From Thalassia testudinum (taxonomy: Eukaryota > Streptophyta > Magnoliopsida > Alismatales > Hydrocharitaceae): a stretch of DNA of 64,000 nucleotides. Under the pieces are notes generated by a model, which saw nothing but the letters and a program-made list of their open reading frames with translations, ran no database searches and was not told the origin of the DNA. The stretch spans positions 3,348,001-3,412,000 of the forward strand of contig JAZHRO010000022.1 in assembly GCA_037157565.1 (NCBI GenBank), written 5' to 3'. Position numbers and translations under genes: made by a program. Below are positions 1-12,748 of the stretch, piece by piece. The first letter of the stretch is position 1; each line of letters opens with the position of its first letter.

Positions 1-260
1 GGGTGCACTCACACCTGTGCGTGGTCCTCAATCTCTCTTGTTATTTACTACATAAGTCATGAGAGGTAAAAAACTTTCATATCTACCAAGAGATTTGTTC
101 ACTTTCAATGTGTCACTAAAAATCTCCACAAAATCTTATTGATTTCAATATGAATTCTTACGTGACTACGTATCAATTGCATCCAAATTAATATAATTAG
201 GCTTTAAAAATCAATAATAAGTTGTTGCGCTCTTGAAAGAATCAAGTTCTAATTAAAGAG

Positions 261-1469
261 TTTTCCAAATTATAGTTTTTTCATTTCAAAGGAAGTTCCT
301 TTCATTAATAGGGGTTGAAACCATACAAGTGATGCAAGAACAGAGGGAAACACCTCCACCCTACATGGGGAACAAAATTCAACTTAAGTCTAACACAAAC
401 AGAAAAGAAGCATCACTATCATAGACTCCAAATAATGATCAGGAAATGAGTCACCGTGACATACTCAATGATACAACTGTGCTATTAGAGATTTCCTAGC
501 CATAAGCACAAATAGGAAAATCAACCAAAGTTGGCACTAGTACCTTGCCCGACTAATCCCGATCATATGAAGCACAGATTTTTGCATGTCCCCCAAAATA
601 TCATCAACCCCCTCAGGGAAGAACATTTTATCCTCCAAGGGAAGAACAAACATACCAACAATAAAGAAAAAACTAAATAAAAAAAAAAAAAACTAAAACA
701 TACATCAAAATGATTGAACAACATATGAATCAGACCTCGACAAACAGGATTCGACCCAAGCATCAACCCAACCCCCAGGGACAAAAACGTTCATCCTCGC
801 GCCAACCAACCACCACCCACGGCCAAAACTTCGACGTGCCCTCGCTGCCGACGACCCTTCGCCGTACTGACCGATCGAGCTTTATTTAATTTGGCTGCGA
901 GACGCTCAGTCTCTCCACCTATGCAGCCTTTGCTTGAATCATAGGATTGGGGCGTCTGGAGGCCAACAACAAGCAGGACTAAGTGACAACCAAACCACGC
1001 GACTGTTTCGCAAACCGAAATCTGCTCGGAAACGCTGCACGGAGCCCGAGACCGTCGCATGACAGGCACAGCCTGCCTCCTCAGCGCCCACAGAGCCGAG
1101 ATCGATGACGCCACCCCGCCACTCTGCCACTCGCCATCGAGGATCCGTCGCTGCTACCCGACTCCACGCACACCGCTAGCCGCAACGAAGCTCAATAGGA
1201 CCAAGGAGGAGCTCGCCGTCCCCTGCTCACCCCGCTTGAAGGAGGATATGTCTGCTACTGCCTCGATGAAGACCCAACGCCGCAGCTCAGTAGACAGCTT
1301 GCATGTCGAGCTTAATGAACCTGAGGAAGGGAGGAAGCTCCGAAGAGAGTTGGGGGGGCCCTGATTAGCCACCGATGACCGATTGGGGTTCGTACCGATG
1401 CTGCTCGCTGCTTTCGCTGGAGGAGTGCGGGGGAGAAAGAGTGCAAGGGTCCTTTTCCAAATTATAGTT
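261..1469. repeat. 17-bp target-site duplication around a retroposed segment
   Basis: The 17-base word TTTTCCAAATTATAGTT occurs at 261-277 and again, identical, at 1453-1469. A duplication of this length fits LINE-type target-primed reverse transcription; LTR elements make 4-6 bp. Bases 1-260 show nothing recognisable. Confidence 0.7.
278..1452 (-). mobile_element. Retroposed (LINE-mobilised) sequence or processed pseudogene
   Basis: The segment lies exactly between the two copies of the 17-bp duplication. At its left edge the T-run (276-281) reads on the minus strand as a short A-tail, so the insert is a reverse-strand copy of an RNA with its 5' end near 1452. The 5' half on that strand is GC-rich and the 3' part is AT-rich, like an mRNA with a long 3' UTR. 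Minus-strand frames of 72 codons (1154-1372) and 107 codons (791-1114) are Ser/Arg-rich and lie in the GC-rich half, but I do not recognise the protein and cannot join them into one clean frame. It could be a processed host-gene copy or a 5'-truncated LINE/SINE; no reverse transcriptase motif is visible. Confidence 0.5.
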
Positions 1470-3725
1470 AACTACTTCAAATAGAGGATCTTCTTTTTGT
1501 CCTCCCATATTTTTTGAAGAGTAGGCAATATTGTCCTTCCACTGAGGGGACATCAGCCTTGGATGCTTCACTAAATTTAAAGGTGGGGATTTATGTAGAA
1601 GGCCATTATATTTGGAGGTGCCAGGGATGGACTAGGGAGGCATGGGGAAAAGGTGAGAAAAGTCAGGCTGGTTTTAATATAATAGGAGGGAAAAAAAGGG
1701 GGTTTGACGAGTAGACTGACCAGCTCCCTTTTAATACAGTAGTATAGAAGTTCTATTTTAGCGTTATGCGTTTGCCTTCATTTCACAATGGCAATACTTG
1801 GCGCAGCGAGGGAGGAGAGAGAGAATGGGAGGAGAAATTGTTGTGGATAGGAAAAACTAAAGGAAAAACTGAATAAATATTTATATCACAGAGATGGAAA
1901 AAGGCAACAAAATAAAATTACTTATAATTCGCAGCTGTCAACACGAAAAGAGATGGGAAAAGGCACTCTAGTTAATATATATGCAGATGATCACAGGAAT
2001 GTAAAAATTTCTAGGACATCATCTCGTGGTTAAAACATGAATACTTACTAAGCCTGTATCACATTATTTACATAAGTAGGTAACTGTACTTTTGTAGCTA
2101 TTTTACATGGCATATAACTATCACTTTTAAAATAGCTCAAGTTTGATAGGCTTGACTTGAGGTTGGTGTAATTAACAAATGAACTGAACCGAAGCTCAAA
2201 TAGAAGTTCAATAAATTTATTGAGCCAAGTCCAAGTTGAACCCAACTTGCCCAAGTTGTCTAAATAAGAGCTTGGGTTTGATAAGGATATAAACATGTGT
2301 ACAAATGTTATTTATGATGTATGTACCTTTTACTAACACCTTAAGTATTTTATATAAGTGTAATTTTTCTAACAAACTTCCCCTTAGTCAAGAGATCATT
2401 TCTAAAGCTATAATTTTTATTTATATAGTGATTTATCAAGCCTAAACATTAGGTTAACAAGAGTGAGTTCATTAAGGACTTGAGTTGGTTATTAAACCTA
2501 ATTAGATTTGAGCCTAAGCTTAAGCCTAATTGGCTGAAACACTAGAAGGAGGAATGAATAGTGCTAATTGCTAGATAAGAAAGTCAATTAAAGCTATTAA
2601 CAAGAAATTTAATTGAGCTCAATTCAAAATTAATTTCAAGATTATGCACCACTCACATGACTAAGATTTAGAGTGGAAAATCCTCTAAAAGGGAAAAAAC
2701 AACTACTTAGATTTTTCAACCAAAGAATTTTCCCCTAGTCAACTTGGAATCATGAAACTAGATACTTAGGGGGTACCTAAACCCTCTTTATAGTTAACCT
2801 TCTTGAATACAAATCAAGAGAAAGCTTTGTCCCTAATGGGAACCCACACCCCAGGCCCTTACAACAGGAATAATAATTGAAGAAGTATTTGATTAATGAA
2901 AATTACATGAAGTAGCCCTATGGATAGCCCCTATTTCTCTATGTGAAATACTAGTTAATGAGCCATCTAAAAGGCTAAATAAATACCCCTTTTACTCTCA
3001 TTAATGTGTGTGAATGTGTGGTAAAGGGAGGAGAGAGATTTGGAGCTCCAAAGATTTGATGGAGTGTTGCAAGGTGCTCAACTTACACAAGAAAGCCAAA
3101 GGAAGTTGAGAATTTAGGTGAGGTGGCTCTCTCAATGATTTAATATGCTCAAATGTGCTTAGGAATGTGTGCAAGAGTTCCTAAAAGATTAAGGAGGTCC
3201 CTTTTATATAGAAGAGTGTTTTTGGGATCCAATTGAGCTAATGGAGTCATCAAACAATGGCTAAAATCCCTTCACACATGTGAGCAAAATTGGTAGAAAC
3301 TTTTCAAGAAAAGGTGCTTTTTAGCAATCTATGTGATGTTGGATGAGGTTTATCTAACATTAGATAGACTCTCTAATGTTAGACACAAAGTTCGTAATTT
3401 CATGTTTTGCCTAGTTTGATATTGGCCCTGCTACCTAGAATTATCTATCTAATGTTAGATAGGTTGAAACTTGGTTTTTTAATTTGATTCTCAACTCCCA
3501 TGTCATTAGCTTATAACAAACATATGATTAGCCATTAATGAGCTATTTAGAGGTTGATTAGCCAAATTAACCCTAATTAGGCAAAGTAAGGGTGCTTTAG
3601 CAAATTTTATGCATGAGACCCCTAAATTATGCCTAAATGAACCTAGCAAGTGGCTTCTCCTTACATTTTGCTATTAAGAAATTAAAAATTACAACCAATT
3701 TGTTAGTTCAACCCCCCTTAATATA
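1470..3725. other. Unassigned AT-rich sequence with an LTR-like promoter
   Basis: No gene is supported here. Around 3201-3211 the minus strand reads CTATATAAAAG, a good TATA box. Upstream of it on that strand, at about 3345-3460, the word TCTAACATTAGA and its variants recur three times as short self-complementary motifs. This arrangement resembles the U3 of the LTRs elsewhere in the window, so the stretch is probably an old LTR fragment. Its ends and family cannot be fixed. Confidence 0.3.
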
Positions 3726-5379
3726 TGTTTTGATGAATTTGAAAAATAATAAAAAGAAAAATAAATCACTATTTTTTATCTCTATCATAACCAAGTTGCA
3801 GGTTTCATCTCATAATTATCTCGAAAGGAAGACTCAAGAATGAAGATGTCAGTGTCTAGGTCTTAAGATTATTTGCATATGTTCTCTTGAAAAGAGTTGT
3901 AATTTTCTATTTGTCGAGTCTAAGAAAGTTGTAAAGAGTCCCATTTAGATATAGAAACCCTTGGCTTAGGCTCTCAACACTTAGGAAAAAACAGAGAACA
4001 AAATTCAATTTTAATACCAACACATACCTTAGTATCAGATGTCTGATGATGCATCCAGACATCTGCTATGGAAAGTTAAGTTGTCTGAAACTTAGATTAG
4101 ACGATCACATGCCATATACATTGCTAAACACTTAGGTTTCAGATGACCAAACTTAGAACTAGACGTCCATAGTCTAGTCTGCATGTCTGGACACACACTC
4201 AGCCGTCAAAATACTTGACCGTTAGAACAAATCAAGCCTAAATCTCCTCTTGTCAGACCAAACTCTTCAAGAACCAACTTATGAATATTTTAATATTATT
4301 TTTAGACATCCAGGTCTAGTCCCAAATGTCCAATATTGGAATGTTAGGATCAATTTGACTTAAAGTAAGATTTGTTAAATAAAATCTCGAATCTTAGATT
4401 CGCAAGAAATCCTAAATCCTAGGTCATTATGACTATCAGATGTCCAGAAACATTGCCAGATATCTAACCGTTATATACTAGATCCCCATTTGGATCTAAT
4501 CCAATCAAGAACAAACCTGCTCATTTTCAGACGTCCAAAATTTCTATCAGATGTTTTATAATGAGCTTTCAGACATCTGACACTTAGTAACAAGTACACT
4601 ATTTAGATCCAATTTAGTCCAGTAACACTGATCCTCTCTATCAGACATCTATACTTTTTTTCTAGCGTCCAAAGACCCTATATTAGATTCTAATTTATTT
4701 TTTAGACGTCTAATTTTGCTGTTAGAAATAATTGTTTCCGAATTTGATTTGGATTTCAACCAAATCTTTAGGGATTCATCTCCAATGGATAGGAGAAGGC
4801 TCCTAAGCCTTCTTGAAGCTTCCTTTGAGCCCTATAAATAGGCCTTAATCACCCATAAGGCAAACATACCCATTGGACAAGCATTACAGTCTATATTGCT
4901 CCAATTATTGGTTGCCCTATTGTTGTTCTCTCTTTCTTGGGCAAAACTTTGTCTCCCTCACTACTCAGCTGCAAACAATCATCTCGGGTAGTTTCCTAAT
5001 CACCTATAGTAGCTAGATCATATTATTATCTATTTGGGTGCTCTATAGGTTGTGGTTTATTTCTGTTTATATTCTTGTTATTGTACTTGGATGTCTAGTC
5101 TGTCGGATCCCTGTCTCTTCCTTGTGAAGGGAGAAACCTCCGTTTAGGGATCAGAGGTGGCCTTTGTAATTAAAGTACACCACCTTCAATTTTAAGTGGT
5201 GTGGTTAGTGGTTTGATCATATAGTGATAAAAAATCCTAAGTTAGGTTGACTTAGGTAGTGGTTTTCGTCCAATTTGGGTTTCCACCTAAAAATATTTAT
5301 GTTCAATTATGCGTGATTGCATTTTATTTTGTTATTATTTTTCTATTACACTATTCACCTCCCTTTAGTGTACCTCACA
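3726..5379 (+). repeat. Copia-like LTR, probably solo or truncated, with palindrome cluster
   Basis: The stretch starts TGTTTTGATGAATTTG, a start typical of plant Ty1/copia LTRs, and ends in a CTATTCACCTCCCTTTAGTG-like tract followed by ACCTCA, also typical of copia LTR ends. A plus-strand TATA box (CCTATAAATAG) lies at 4831-4841. Upstream, at 4020-4720, variants of the palindrome AGACGTCT (AGACATCT, AGATGTCC) occur about a dozen times. Sirevirus LTRs of maize are known for repeated palindromes in U3, which makes that lineage plausible. No PBS or coding sequence follows and no TSD was found. The borders are estimates. Confidence 0.45.
4831..4841 (+). promoter_or_regulatory. TATA box of the copia-like LTR
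   Basis: CCTATAAATAG lies directly downstream of the AGACRTCT palindrome cluster, which fits the U3/R boundary of a plus-oriented LTR. Confidence 0.45.
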
Positions 5380-6841
5380 ATTGTCCTAGATTACATTGAA
5401 CTTTAGACCAATGGACCTTTAAATGCCTCTTCAAAGCTTAAGAAGCCTTTGTTACTCCAATTTCATCTTGATCTTAACTTCATGAGGCTCACATCTTTTA
5501 ATTTTAGAAAAGCCTCTTTTTAGCCTTAGACTTGCTCGTTAGTCCTTATGAAAGTACAATATACAAATTCCTAAGATGTATATAGATCTATTTTCATCAC
5601 AGCATCATTGAATTGTTTGTTATCATCAAAATAACAAGCAAGATGCTTAATGACATATGCACCTATATTTGCCTCATCAAGCCCAAATTTGTGCTTTGCT
5701 AGGTTTTTGCTTGTTAGGCTCAATAGATAGCTACATATAACAATAATGAAGATGAAATTATTGATCCCATTTTGATTATAGTATGTTGAAGCATTCAATT
5801 TGCGCGAGGAATTTAGTTATTTATTATTGTTTAGGTTGAAAATCTCAAGAAGATAATATTGTTGTTGTAGTGTGAAATCACGCTATTTAAAATTTTTTGA
5901 AATCGTAAAAGTGATTAAAATTAAGTAAAATGGGAGTCTGAGTTACCTCACACTGTGGAAAAACATTCTAAATTGCTTCTTACTATCCTAACTAATGTCT
6001 TTTTGATGTTTTTGAATATTCAAATTTTTTGATATTTTAAAGGGGGGATATGCTTATGGGAACTAAGGATAGGGACTAAAATGCCACAGTAGGGACCTAA
6101 ACATAATTCTTGTAAAATTGATTTTAAAAAATGTAAAAATTCTAAGAAAAATTCCTTGACTCTCTTAACTATCCAAATAAGAACTATATCAAATTTCATG
6201 CTAATAAAACTTCTAGAAAGTAAAAAGGAAAATTAGAAAGAACTTTTTAGGATTGAATTGTAACAATCTAAGGACCTGAATGTAAAATAACTTTCAATGT
6301 TTTTTATAAGAAATTTTGCATGAAATCTTGTGGATACTAAACTATCATACATAAATAAAACATAAAATTTTTAGAATTTTTTGATGTTCTAAAATTAATA
6401 TAAATATTGAAGAAATAAACATAATTATTTAACAGGTAGTGCAAATACAAACCAAGCAAGTAAATAATAAAGACAAACTAGACATGATAATAACTAAGGA
6501 ATAATAAGAGGAAATGCATAAAAGAAGTTTTTATTAGTGACTAAAGGAAGATTCACAAGAGTTAACTGATATAGTTAGAAAATAACAAATAAAATGCTAA
6601 ACTAAAACTCAAGAGAGATGATGAGCAGAGCAATGGTGACGGAGATAGAGGATAAAGGTGGATGTATGCATCGACGGTCACCAAAGGAAGGCTAGAAGAG
6701 GACCATCGATGGTCTCCTAGGGTCGCTTGCCTAAAGGAGGAGAAAGGTTGAAAAGAGGCTTGAGAGGAAATGTATAACCCCCATTCCTTTACTCTTGAGA
6801 TATATTTATAAGTTCTAACATTATTTAGGTTCATTTAGTCT
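5380..6841. other. Unassigned AT-rich sequence, probably LTR debris
   Basis: No protein is recognised. At about 6797-6812 the minus strand reads TTATAAATATATC, a TATA-like box. At 5860-5890 the string GTTGTTGTAGTGTGAAATC resembles the U5 end of the window's minus-oriented LTRs (compare 7925-7950). This suggests the remains of another minus-strand LTR, but no paired copy, PBS or TSD was found. Confidence 0.25.
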
Positions 6842-7090
6842 CATGATTGCTACGCAATCAGGCAATTTGACAAAGAATGCCTCATCAAAGAAGTGCACAA
6901 GATGTTATTATGAAAGACGATCAATAAAGTCAACAAGATGACGACCAAAATCCTTCCATTCAACAGGTCTACAATGATGAAGCTTTAATCCTTTATAAAA
7001 ATCAAATTGAGCCTTAGCATCCTCATTATTACAACACTTATGAAATGAATCCTAAGGTGCCTTAGCTTTGGATTTAGACTTAGGTGCCAT
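6842..7090 (-). pseudogene. Broken ORF beginning MAPKSKSKAKAP, perhaps a retroelement gag-like fragment
   Basis: Read on the minus strand from ATG at 7090, one frame runs about 80 codons with three stops: TAG after residue 12 and two adjacent TAA codons near residue 59. Apart from the stops the frame looks coding, with segments such as NNEDAKAQFDFYKGLKLHHC and PVEWKDFGRHLVDFIDRLS. A Lys-rich MAPK start is common in the first ORF of plant Athila-like retroelements and 'plant transposon' proteins, but I cannot identify the family. It lies between TATA-bearing LTR fragments, so a retroelement origin is likely. Downstream sequence does not extend the frame. Confidence 0.4.
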
Positions 7091-7140
7091 CTAAACATAA
7101 AAAATGAAACACAAGAGTCAAGAAAATAAATTAGCATTAT

Positions 7141-7450
7141 GAAACAACAAAGACATACTCTAGGTACTGATACTTTTTACCAGTATCGATCCAACATGTA
7201 TCGATATGGGTTAGAAGTATCGATACCGTGTACATTATACAAAATACACACAAGCCTGTAGGTACCAGTATTGGTCATGCGTACCGGTACTAGTTAGTAT
7301 ACAGGTCCAACAAAAAAATGGGCGAGTACCGGTACTCACCATCAATGCCGGTACTTACTACCATTAGCAGGCCTCTATTATAGCCAAGAGGTACCGATAT
7401 TGATGATGGGTACTGGTACTAATTGGTACCAGTTGAAAAAAAATAAAGGC
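7141..7450. repeat. Cluster of GTACCGGTAC-type palindromes
   Basis: Within about 300 bases the self-complementary words TACCGGTA, GTACCGGTAC, GGTACC, and TATCGATA recur roughly ten times with small changes. The spacing is irregular, so this is not a simple tandem repeat. It lies just upstream, on the minus strand, of the MAPKSKSK frame and downstream of a minus-strand TATA box near 7678-7687. Confidence 0.55.
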
Positions 7451-7848
7451 AGCACCAGCAGTAGGTCATGAATGGAAGAAAGATATGATGGAATCATGAC
7501 CTAAATAGAAAATAGCAATAGAAATCATGACACTTGAAGGGAAGAGGAAATCACTTTGATGGAGATTGTTGGAATGGGGAGAGCACCCTTGGTGATCACC
7601 TAGAGACCTCTTGGAAGAAGAAAGGGGACTAAGGATTTGAGGTGTTTGAAATGAGGCATCCCTTTGCATAAGACTTCTTTTATATAGGTTATGTCATGTG
7701 CTAGGCACATGACAACTTAAGTGATCTAAAAAGATGCAATCAACTTAGGTGTTGATTGATAAATCATTCAAATGCCAAAGTTAAGCAAATAAATTGCAAA
7801 TAACACCCCAAATTTTCAATGAGGTGGAAATATTATAGTATACCCCTT
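7451..7848 (-). repeat. LTR-like remnant with minus-strand TATA box
   Basis: The minus strand reads CTATATAAAAG at about 7677-7687, followed downstream by purine/pyrimidine-skewed sequence like the R region of the other LTRs. There is no partner LTR or TSD. Element X begins immediately to the right at 7849. Confidence 0.3.
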
Positions 7849-9483
7849 TGTTAAATCGGATAATCCCTGGTAATGATGCCAAAATGTTGTGGCGGAAAGA
7901 TCGTCGCAAAAAGAGTTTGAGTTTGGAAAACACGTTGTTGTAGTGTGATTTACGAGGAAAATCGTCAACAGATAATTTAATCGAAACTTGAAAAGAATTC
8001 CGGGTCGAACATAGGGAGGCAAACGTTTGATTAAAAATCACGTTTGTCTTATTGCCACGAAGTAGATTAACTGGTCGAATTGAATCAAAACTAGCTATCT
8101 ATTTAAAGAATAATGAATAGAAGAGAGAGAATATTACAAATAAAGACAAAATAGAGATAGAATAATAGATATTTCATAACCACAGAATGATGTCTATTAC
8201 AACTAATCATTATAACTACTCGTTACACTAGAAAGTAGGAATCTACACTAGAAAGCAATAAAAGAGAAGGTGGAGAGAAGTTATCCTCCTCGACGGCTGC
8301 TTGGAGGATGAGCTACGTTAACGGAGTGCTCGGAAGAACATGGTGAGATGCAGGACAAAGGAGAACGAAGACGGATGACAAAGGATGAGGCAGGGTGACG
8401 TTGCAGCGGGATTCGCTTCCCGAACGACGGTGAGAAGACAACTGTAGAATGCTCCACGAATGGGATGAGAAGGTGGAAAAATTATATTTTTAACTCTAGA
8501 GGAGCATCCTGGGTTTGGGTAAGCTCTTAGAGCTTTGGAGGGGGTGAGAGAATGGAGGAAGGGATGAGAAATATGTGGGGGTCGTAGGGCTATTTATAGG
8601 TGAGGTTTGAAGGGGCAATTAGGTCATTTCAAGTTAAAAACATTAATGCAAGGACCTTTAGTGACAGATTTAAGTGTCATTAAAGCCCTGAACGTTGGCT
8701 TAGTGAGCTTGCATGCGCCCGCCGCTTCTTCTCCCTTGGCTTCAATGCACGCACACGTTTTAGCGCTATCAGTCATCCGATTGCAAGATCGGACAGCTTA
8801 AACACATCATGCCTACGCCTTCATCGCATGCTTGTGTGTGCGATGGCATGTTGGATCGCGCATCAACGCGTGCGTGTGCGATCTTCACCCATCCACCACA
8901 CCACGTCGCCCGCATCTGCATTGCTCATGCTTCATTCAACGGTCGAATGGAGCTGCTCTTGCACTCGCACCTTGATTTGAGGTGTGTGTGGGCTCGAACC
9001 TGTGCCCTCTTCTTTGTAAGCGGCATCAAGACCAATGCACCATGCCCCTACTTTGTCGCACGGTGGATTTCTCGCCTAGCTGACCTTGGCCATTGGATCT
9101 TCATCTAACGGCCGAGATCTCTTGTCATGGAGGCCCTTCAGGAGTTGAGAAGAGATGCTGCGGCCGATTTGGGCGGCTGTGATGGCGCCATGTGGCGCCA
9201 TCATGGGCATCCATCTTTTGTGTCTTGCAGATGGTGCCACAAATGTCGGATTGGATCGATTTTTGTGTTGTTGGGCAGCGATTGTCGATCCGAATCCATG
9301 GATTTGTCATCTGAGGTACATATTTACACCATCCTGACCCTTTAATCTCAAATCTTTCTCAGATTGCATCTGATGCTATGGAAGTTCGATTAGGGCGATC
9401 TTGAAGTCATTGAACTTCAATCGTCGCTCTAATCAGATCCATACGGTTGGATCTTCAATCTGAGGCCTCGATTAAATGTCGCC
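7849..9483 (-). repeat. Element X 3' LTR, first part
   Basis: This is homologous to 22200-23800 along its length. It starts TGTTAAATCGG and is cut at 9483 by element Z; the remainder resumes at 17794. It has a TATA box on the minus strand (8588-8599), the U5 box at 7991-8030 and the conserved U3 block with inverted GGCGCC repeats at 9155-9330. A PBS-like stretch at 7863-7882 sits inside the LTR. Confidence 0.85.
8588..8599 (-). promoter_or_regulatory. TATA box of element X 3' LTR
   Basis: The minus strand reads CCTATAAATAGCC. The same box is present in the other X LTR at 22930-22942, so it predates their divergence. Confidence 0.6.
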
Positions 9484-11216
9484 TGATGAGTCGATCTTCA
9501 CTTTCGTTGAAATTTTAAACATAAAATAACGTGTCGTTGTAAGCTTTTGTGTTGGAAAATCGACTATCAAAAATATTTATTACTCAAAATATAACCACGA
9601 AAATAGTTAGGTCATCTCCACAGGAAGGAATCAGCCTGTTATACTAGTGAGTGGTGCCTTAATTATTCGAGAATCTCAACGGGTGTGTACATTACTTAGT
9701 GCAACTATTTTCCCATATAAATGCTCATTTTAAACAATTACTCATGAATGTAGGTGTCTATATGCAAAGTTACCATAATATGATATTCTATTAAATAATG
9801 ATCTTGGTAATGATAATCAACATAAATACTAATTTCCAATAAAACATTCCTTATTCACAGTAATCAATGTGACATACCCTTATCTAATTCATGAGATACT
9901 CAACTAGAAGTAATTTATCAAGAATAGAGAGATATGCTTGCAAATTCACCTTAATATATTAATTTGGTAAATAAATGAATAGGAAAGTTTGCAATTCCAT
10001 TCTCTGTAATTACTAATTAGAAGTGAAACAGAGGTTTTTGCCTCTCTCCTCTTTGCACATAGGGAGAACGGTGGTCGGCGAGGCTTTGGGGAAGGTCGGC
10101 CGATGCATTGGCTTTGTGTAGGAAGCGCGGACTGAGGCGGCCGTTCGTGGCCGGCCAGAGCGCTGGAGGTCAACAGCGGCGAGGTTCCTACCGGTGGCTC
10201 TGGCTGCAGGCGTGGGTTGTGCTTGCTTGTGCGTGTTCGTAGGGTGTCGGCAGCCTGTGAAAGTGGAGCACGGGTGATCTGAGGTTGTGCGCGATCGAGG
10301 GGTGGTAGTTGGCTGGATGTTGAGGTAGTGGTGAGGAGCTGTGTGCGTGGGTTCCTTCATTGTAACAGGGGGGCGGTTGGGCGAATAGGAAGAAGAAGAA
10401 AACGAAGAGGAAGGAGAAGATGGATGGGAGGGATTGCGTGGTGGTGATGGTGGTTGTGGTGGCGTTGTGTGTGCGCGAGGATGGTGGTGCGATGGCGCAC
10501 ATGCAAGGGTGCGCAAGCGTCGTGTGGCACGCAGTGGGTGTGGCGGCACGTGGGAGGTGCTCTGCGGCGGGGGAGGTTTTTTTTGTTTCATGGAGAAGAT
10601 GAAGGTGGTGACGGTGGACGGAGTGGCTGATGTTGGTGGTGTGTTTGTCAGAGAAGAGCGGGAAAGGGTGTGGTGCATGCTGTCACTATGCACCACTTTG
10701 TCAGAGATGAGCGGCGATGTTGGAGCAAGCTGGGGCCACGGTGCGTGCTTGGTTCACAGGGTGCATTTGTTCCACGATGATGGAGGAAGGAGATCCTCGC
10801 CAGGGGGAGAAGGATAGATGAAGATCTCTCTTCCGCAACCCAGCCTCTCCTCTTTTGTAGATGTTCCCCATCAGTTTTTTTTTCTCCATCGAATTCTTAG
10901 CCAACAAACTTGACGAGGATATTAAGGCGATTGTTGGGGAATCATGGGAGAAGCCCGGTTGATGGTGGAAAGTGGTGGCAGCATCATTGGATGTCTAGAT
11001 CAAGTTCTGGATGTCTTAAAAGTGGAACTTGCCTTACTTTAAACCCCTGTAATCACAAAAAATGCATATAATTATTAATAATGCAAGATAAATCATGTAA
11101 ATCTAAATTATAATACATGCATTTATTTTATAATCAAATGTAAGTATTAGTATACTTATAAATGTAGGAACTAATCAACTTAGGCTAAAAATTAGTGCAA
11201 TAAATTAGACTCATCA
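9484..11216 (-). repeat. Element Z 3' LTR
   Basis: The copy is nearly the same length as the partner at 16053-17788 and similar throughout. The middle (about 10030-10850) is GC-rich and reads as Pro/Ser/Thr/His-rich frames on the minus strand, up to 227 codons at 10013-10696. That frame is broken by indels in the partner LTR, so I treat it as composition and not as a gene. Confidence 0.9.
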
Positions 11217-11254
11217 AATACTTCCATGCCTAAGTTTTGCTAGTCTCTAGTAAA
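11217..11254 (-). promoter_or_regulatory. Pre-PPT motif and polypurine tract of element Z
   Basis: On the minus strand a GAGACTAGCAAAA word is followed by GGCATGGAAGTATT and then the LTR start. The purine tract is poor compared with the G-runs of the sister elements, but the preceding word is shared with X, N, Y and W. Confidence 0.5.
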
Positions 11255-12748
11255 AGAAATGAATGCAAGGTGTATGATTCTATTAAAAGACTTCTTTTCT
11301 TATTCCAAACATTTAGAGATCTAGACAAATGTGAAGTGATAGTCGCCTAGGTAACGGATCCAAGTAAAAAGGAAACCTATATTTAAAGTTCGTACTTAAC
11401 TCTTGGTAAAGATTTTATTAGGATAGGCAACTACTTCCCTTGGGGATAAAGCAGTAAATGATCTATAATTTGACCCCAACATTTTGGCTTAGGTAGGAGA
11501 CATTGGGTCAAAAGGATTTATATTTGGTGGCTCACACTCATCTAGTGCTACATGTAGTCTAGTACTGTAGACTCTAAATCTCTAGACTATCAAATGAGTC
11601 AACCCAGAGGAGGCTAAACAAAACTGTGCTTTCTTGATGTTCCTTTGTGCTCAATCTTTTCCTTCTTTTCTTTTTGAGATCACAAATCTCACCAGATTTT
11701 GTACATGTACTCATTGTTTGGTGGCCTCACATGGCATTCACACTTCAATTAAAGTCCTAATAACCCTACAACTAAGTTAGAGGACCTCAGCTAGTATTCG
11801 GCAATCAGAAATATTGAAAAGTAGGTATGGGTCATATTTAGTGGATCGCAATGAGTGTTTTTGTTATTGCCTCAAAAACATCGGCATATAATGAACAAAA
11901 TGACAAGAAGATGAAACTCCAACTTGGACTCTTTTCTTTTTCTTTTTCTCTCTATTTTTTTTAAATATAAATATTTCCTTTTTTGTTTCTTCTCTCTTCT
12001 TCTTCCCTTTTTTTTTTCAACTACTAACACAAAATGACGCATACTTTTATTTATGAGGCATTATTAGAAATGATGATGGTCAAGAGGATATTGTGTGGCT
12101 TATTTGGTGGAAGTGCCTACACTTGGCACCGGGAAAGAATTGATAGGACAATCGTATTTCTGACCTTTGACATTACTACCCTCCTTCAGCCGAAGACTCT
12201 ATGAAGGATGGTCATAACCATCCACCATAGTCATAGCTTTATTTGGACTCAATCTCTGTGTATCTACCTTATTAGGTGACTCTTAGGAATTCACATAATG
12301 TTTGCATGTAGGAATAGAGAGTGAAAACTATGCCTAACTCTAAGATATCCTCATCTAATTATCTAGAACTTAAGAGTTCTTACATTAGACTTAGTGCACC
12401 AGTAGTCTCTCTCCTTCTCCTCACAAATATTAGGTGGATCTAATATAAGATAGAATGCCTGACTCCCTATTAACTGTCCAAGGGTTTAGCAGACTAAAAA
12501 TGCTTGTTGATTTTCTTCAAAGATCTATTACCTGGTCTACGTGCAAGTGAAGTAAATGTACTGGATTCTAAACTTAAGAAACAATTTAAGAAGAAAATTT
12601 TCAATGACACCTCCTTGATAAAATTGTTTTGCTAGGACTAACGAATTCAGCTCAAGAAAAGGAGAGATTTTTCTTTTATGCTAATGCACCTAACGTAAAT
12701 TCATGAATATTTCCTAAAAATGCAAAATACACCTCTCATGCCTAAATC
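11255..12748 (-). other. Non-coding 3' internal region of element Z
   Basis: This stretch lies between the long ORF and the 3' LTR and is AT-rich with T-runs around 11930-12020. No ORF is supported. It occupies the same place as the long 3' non-coding regions of X, N, Y and W. Confidence 0.5.

Noticed and set aside
10013..10696. A 227-codon Pro/Ser/Thr/His-rich minus-strand frame in the Z 3' LTR
   Set aside because: The partner LTR (16516-17350) has the frame broken by indels and the composition follows the pyrimidine-rich strand. It is better explained as GC-rich LTR leader sequence.
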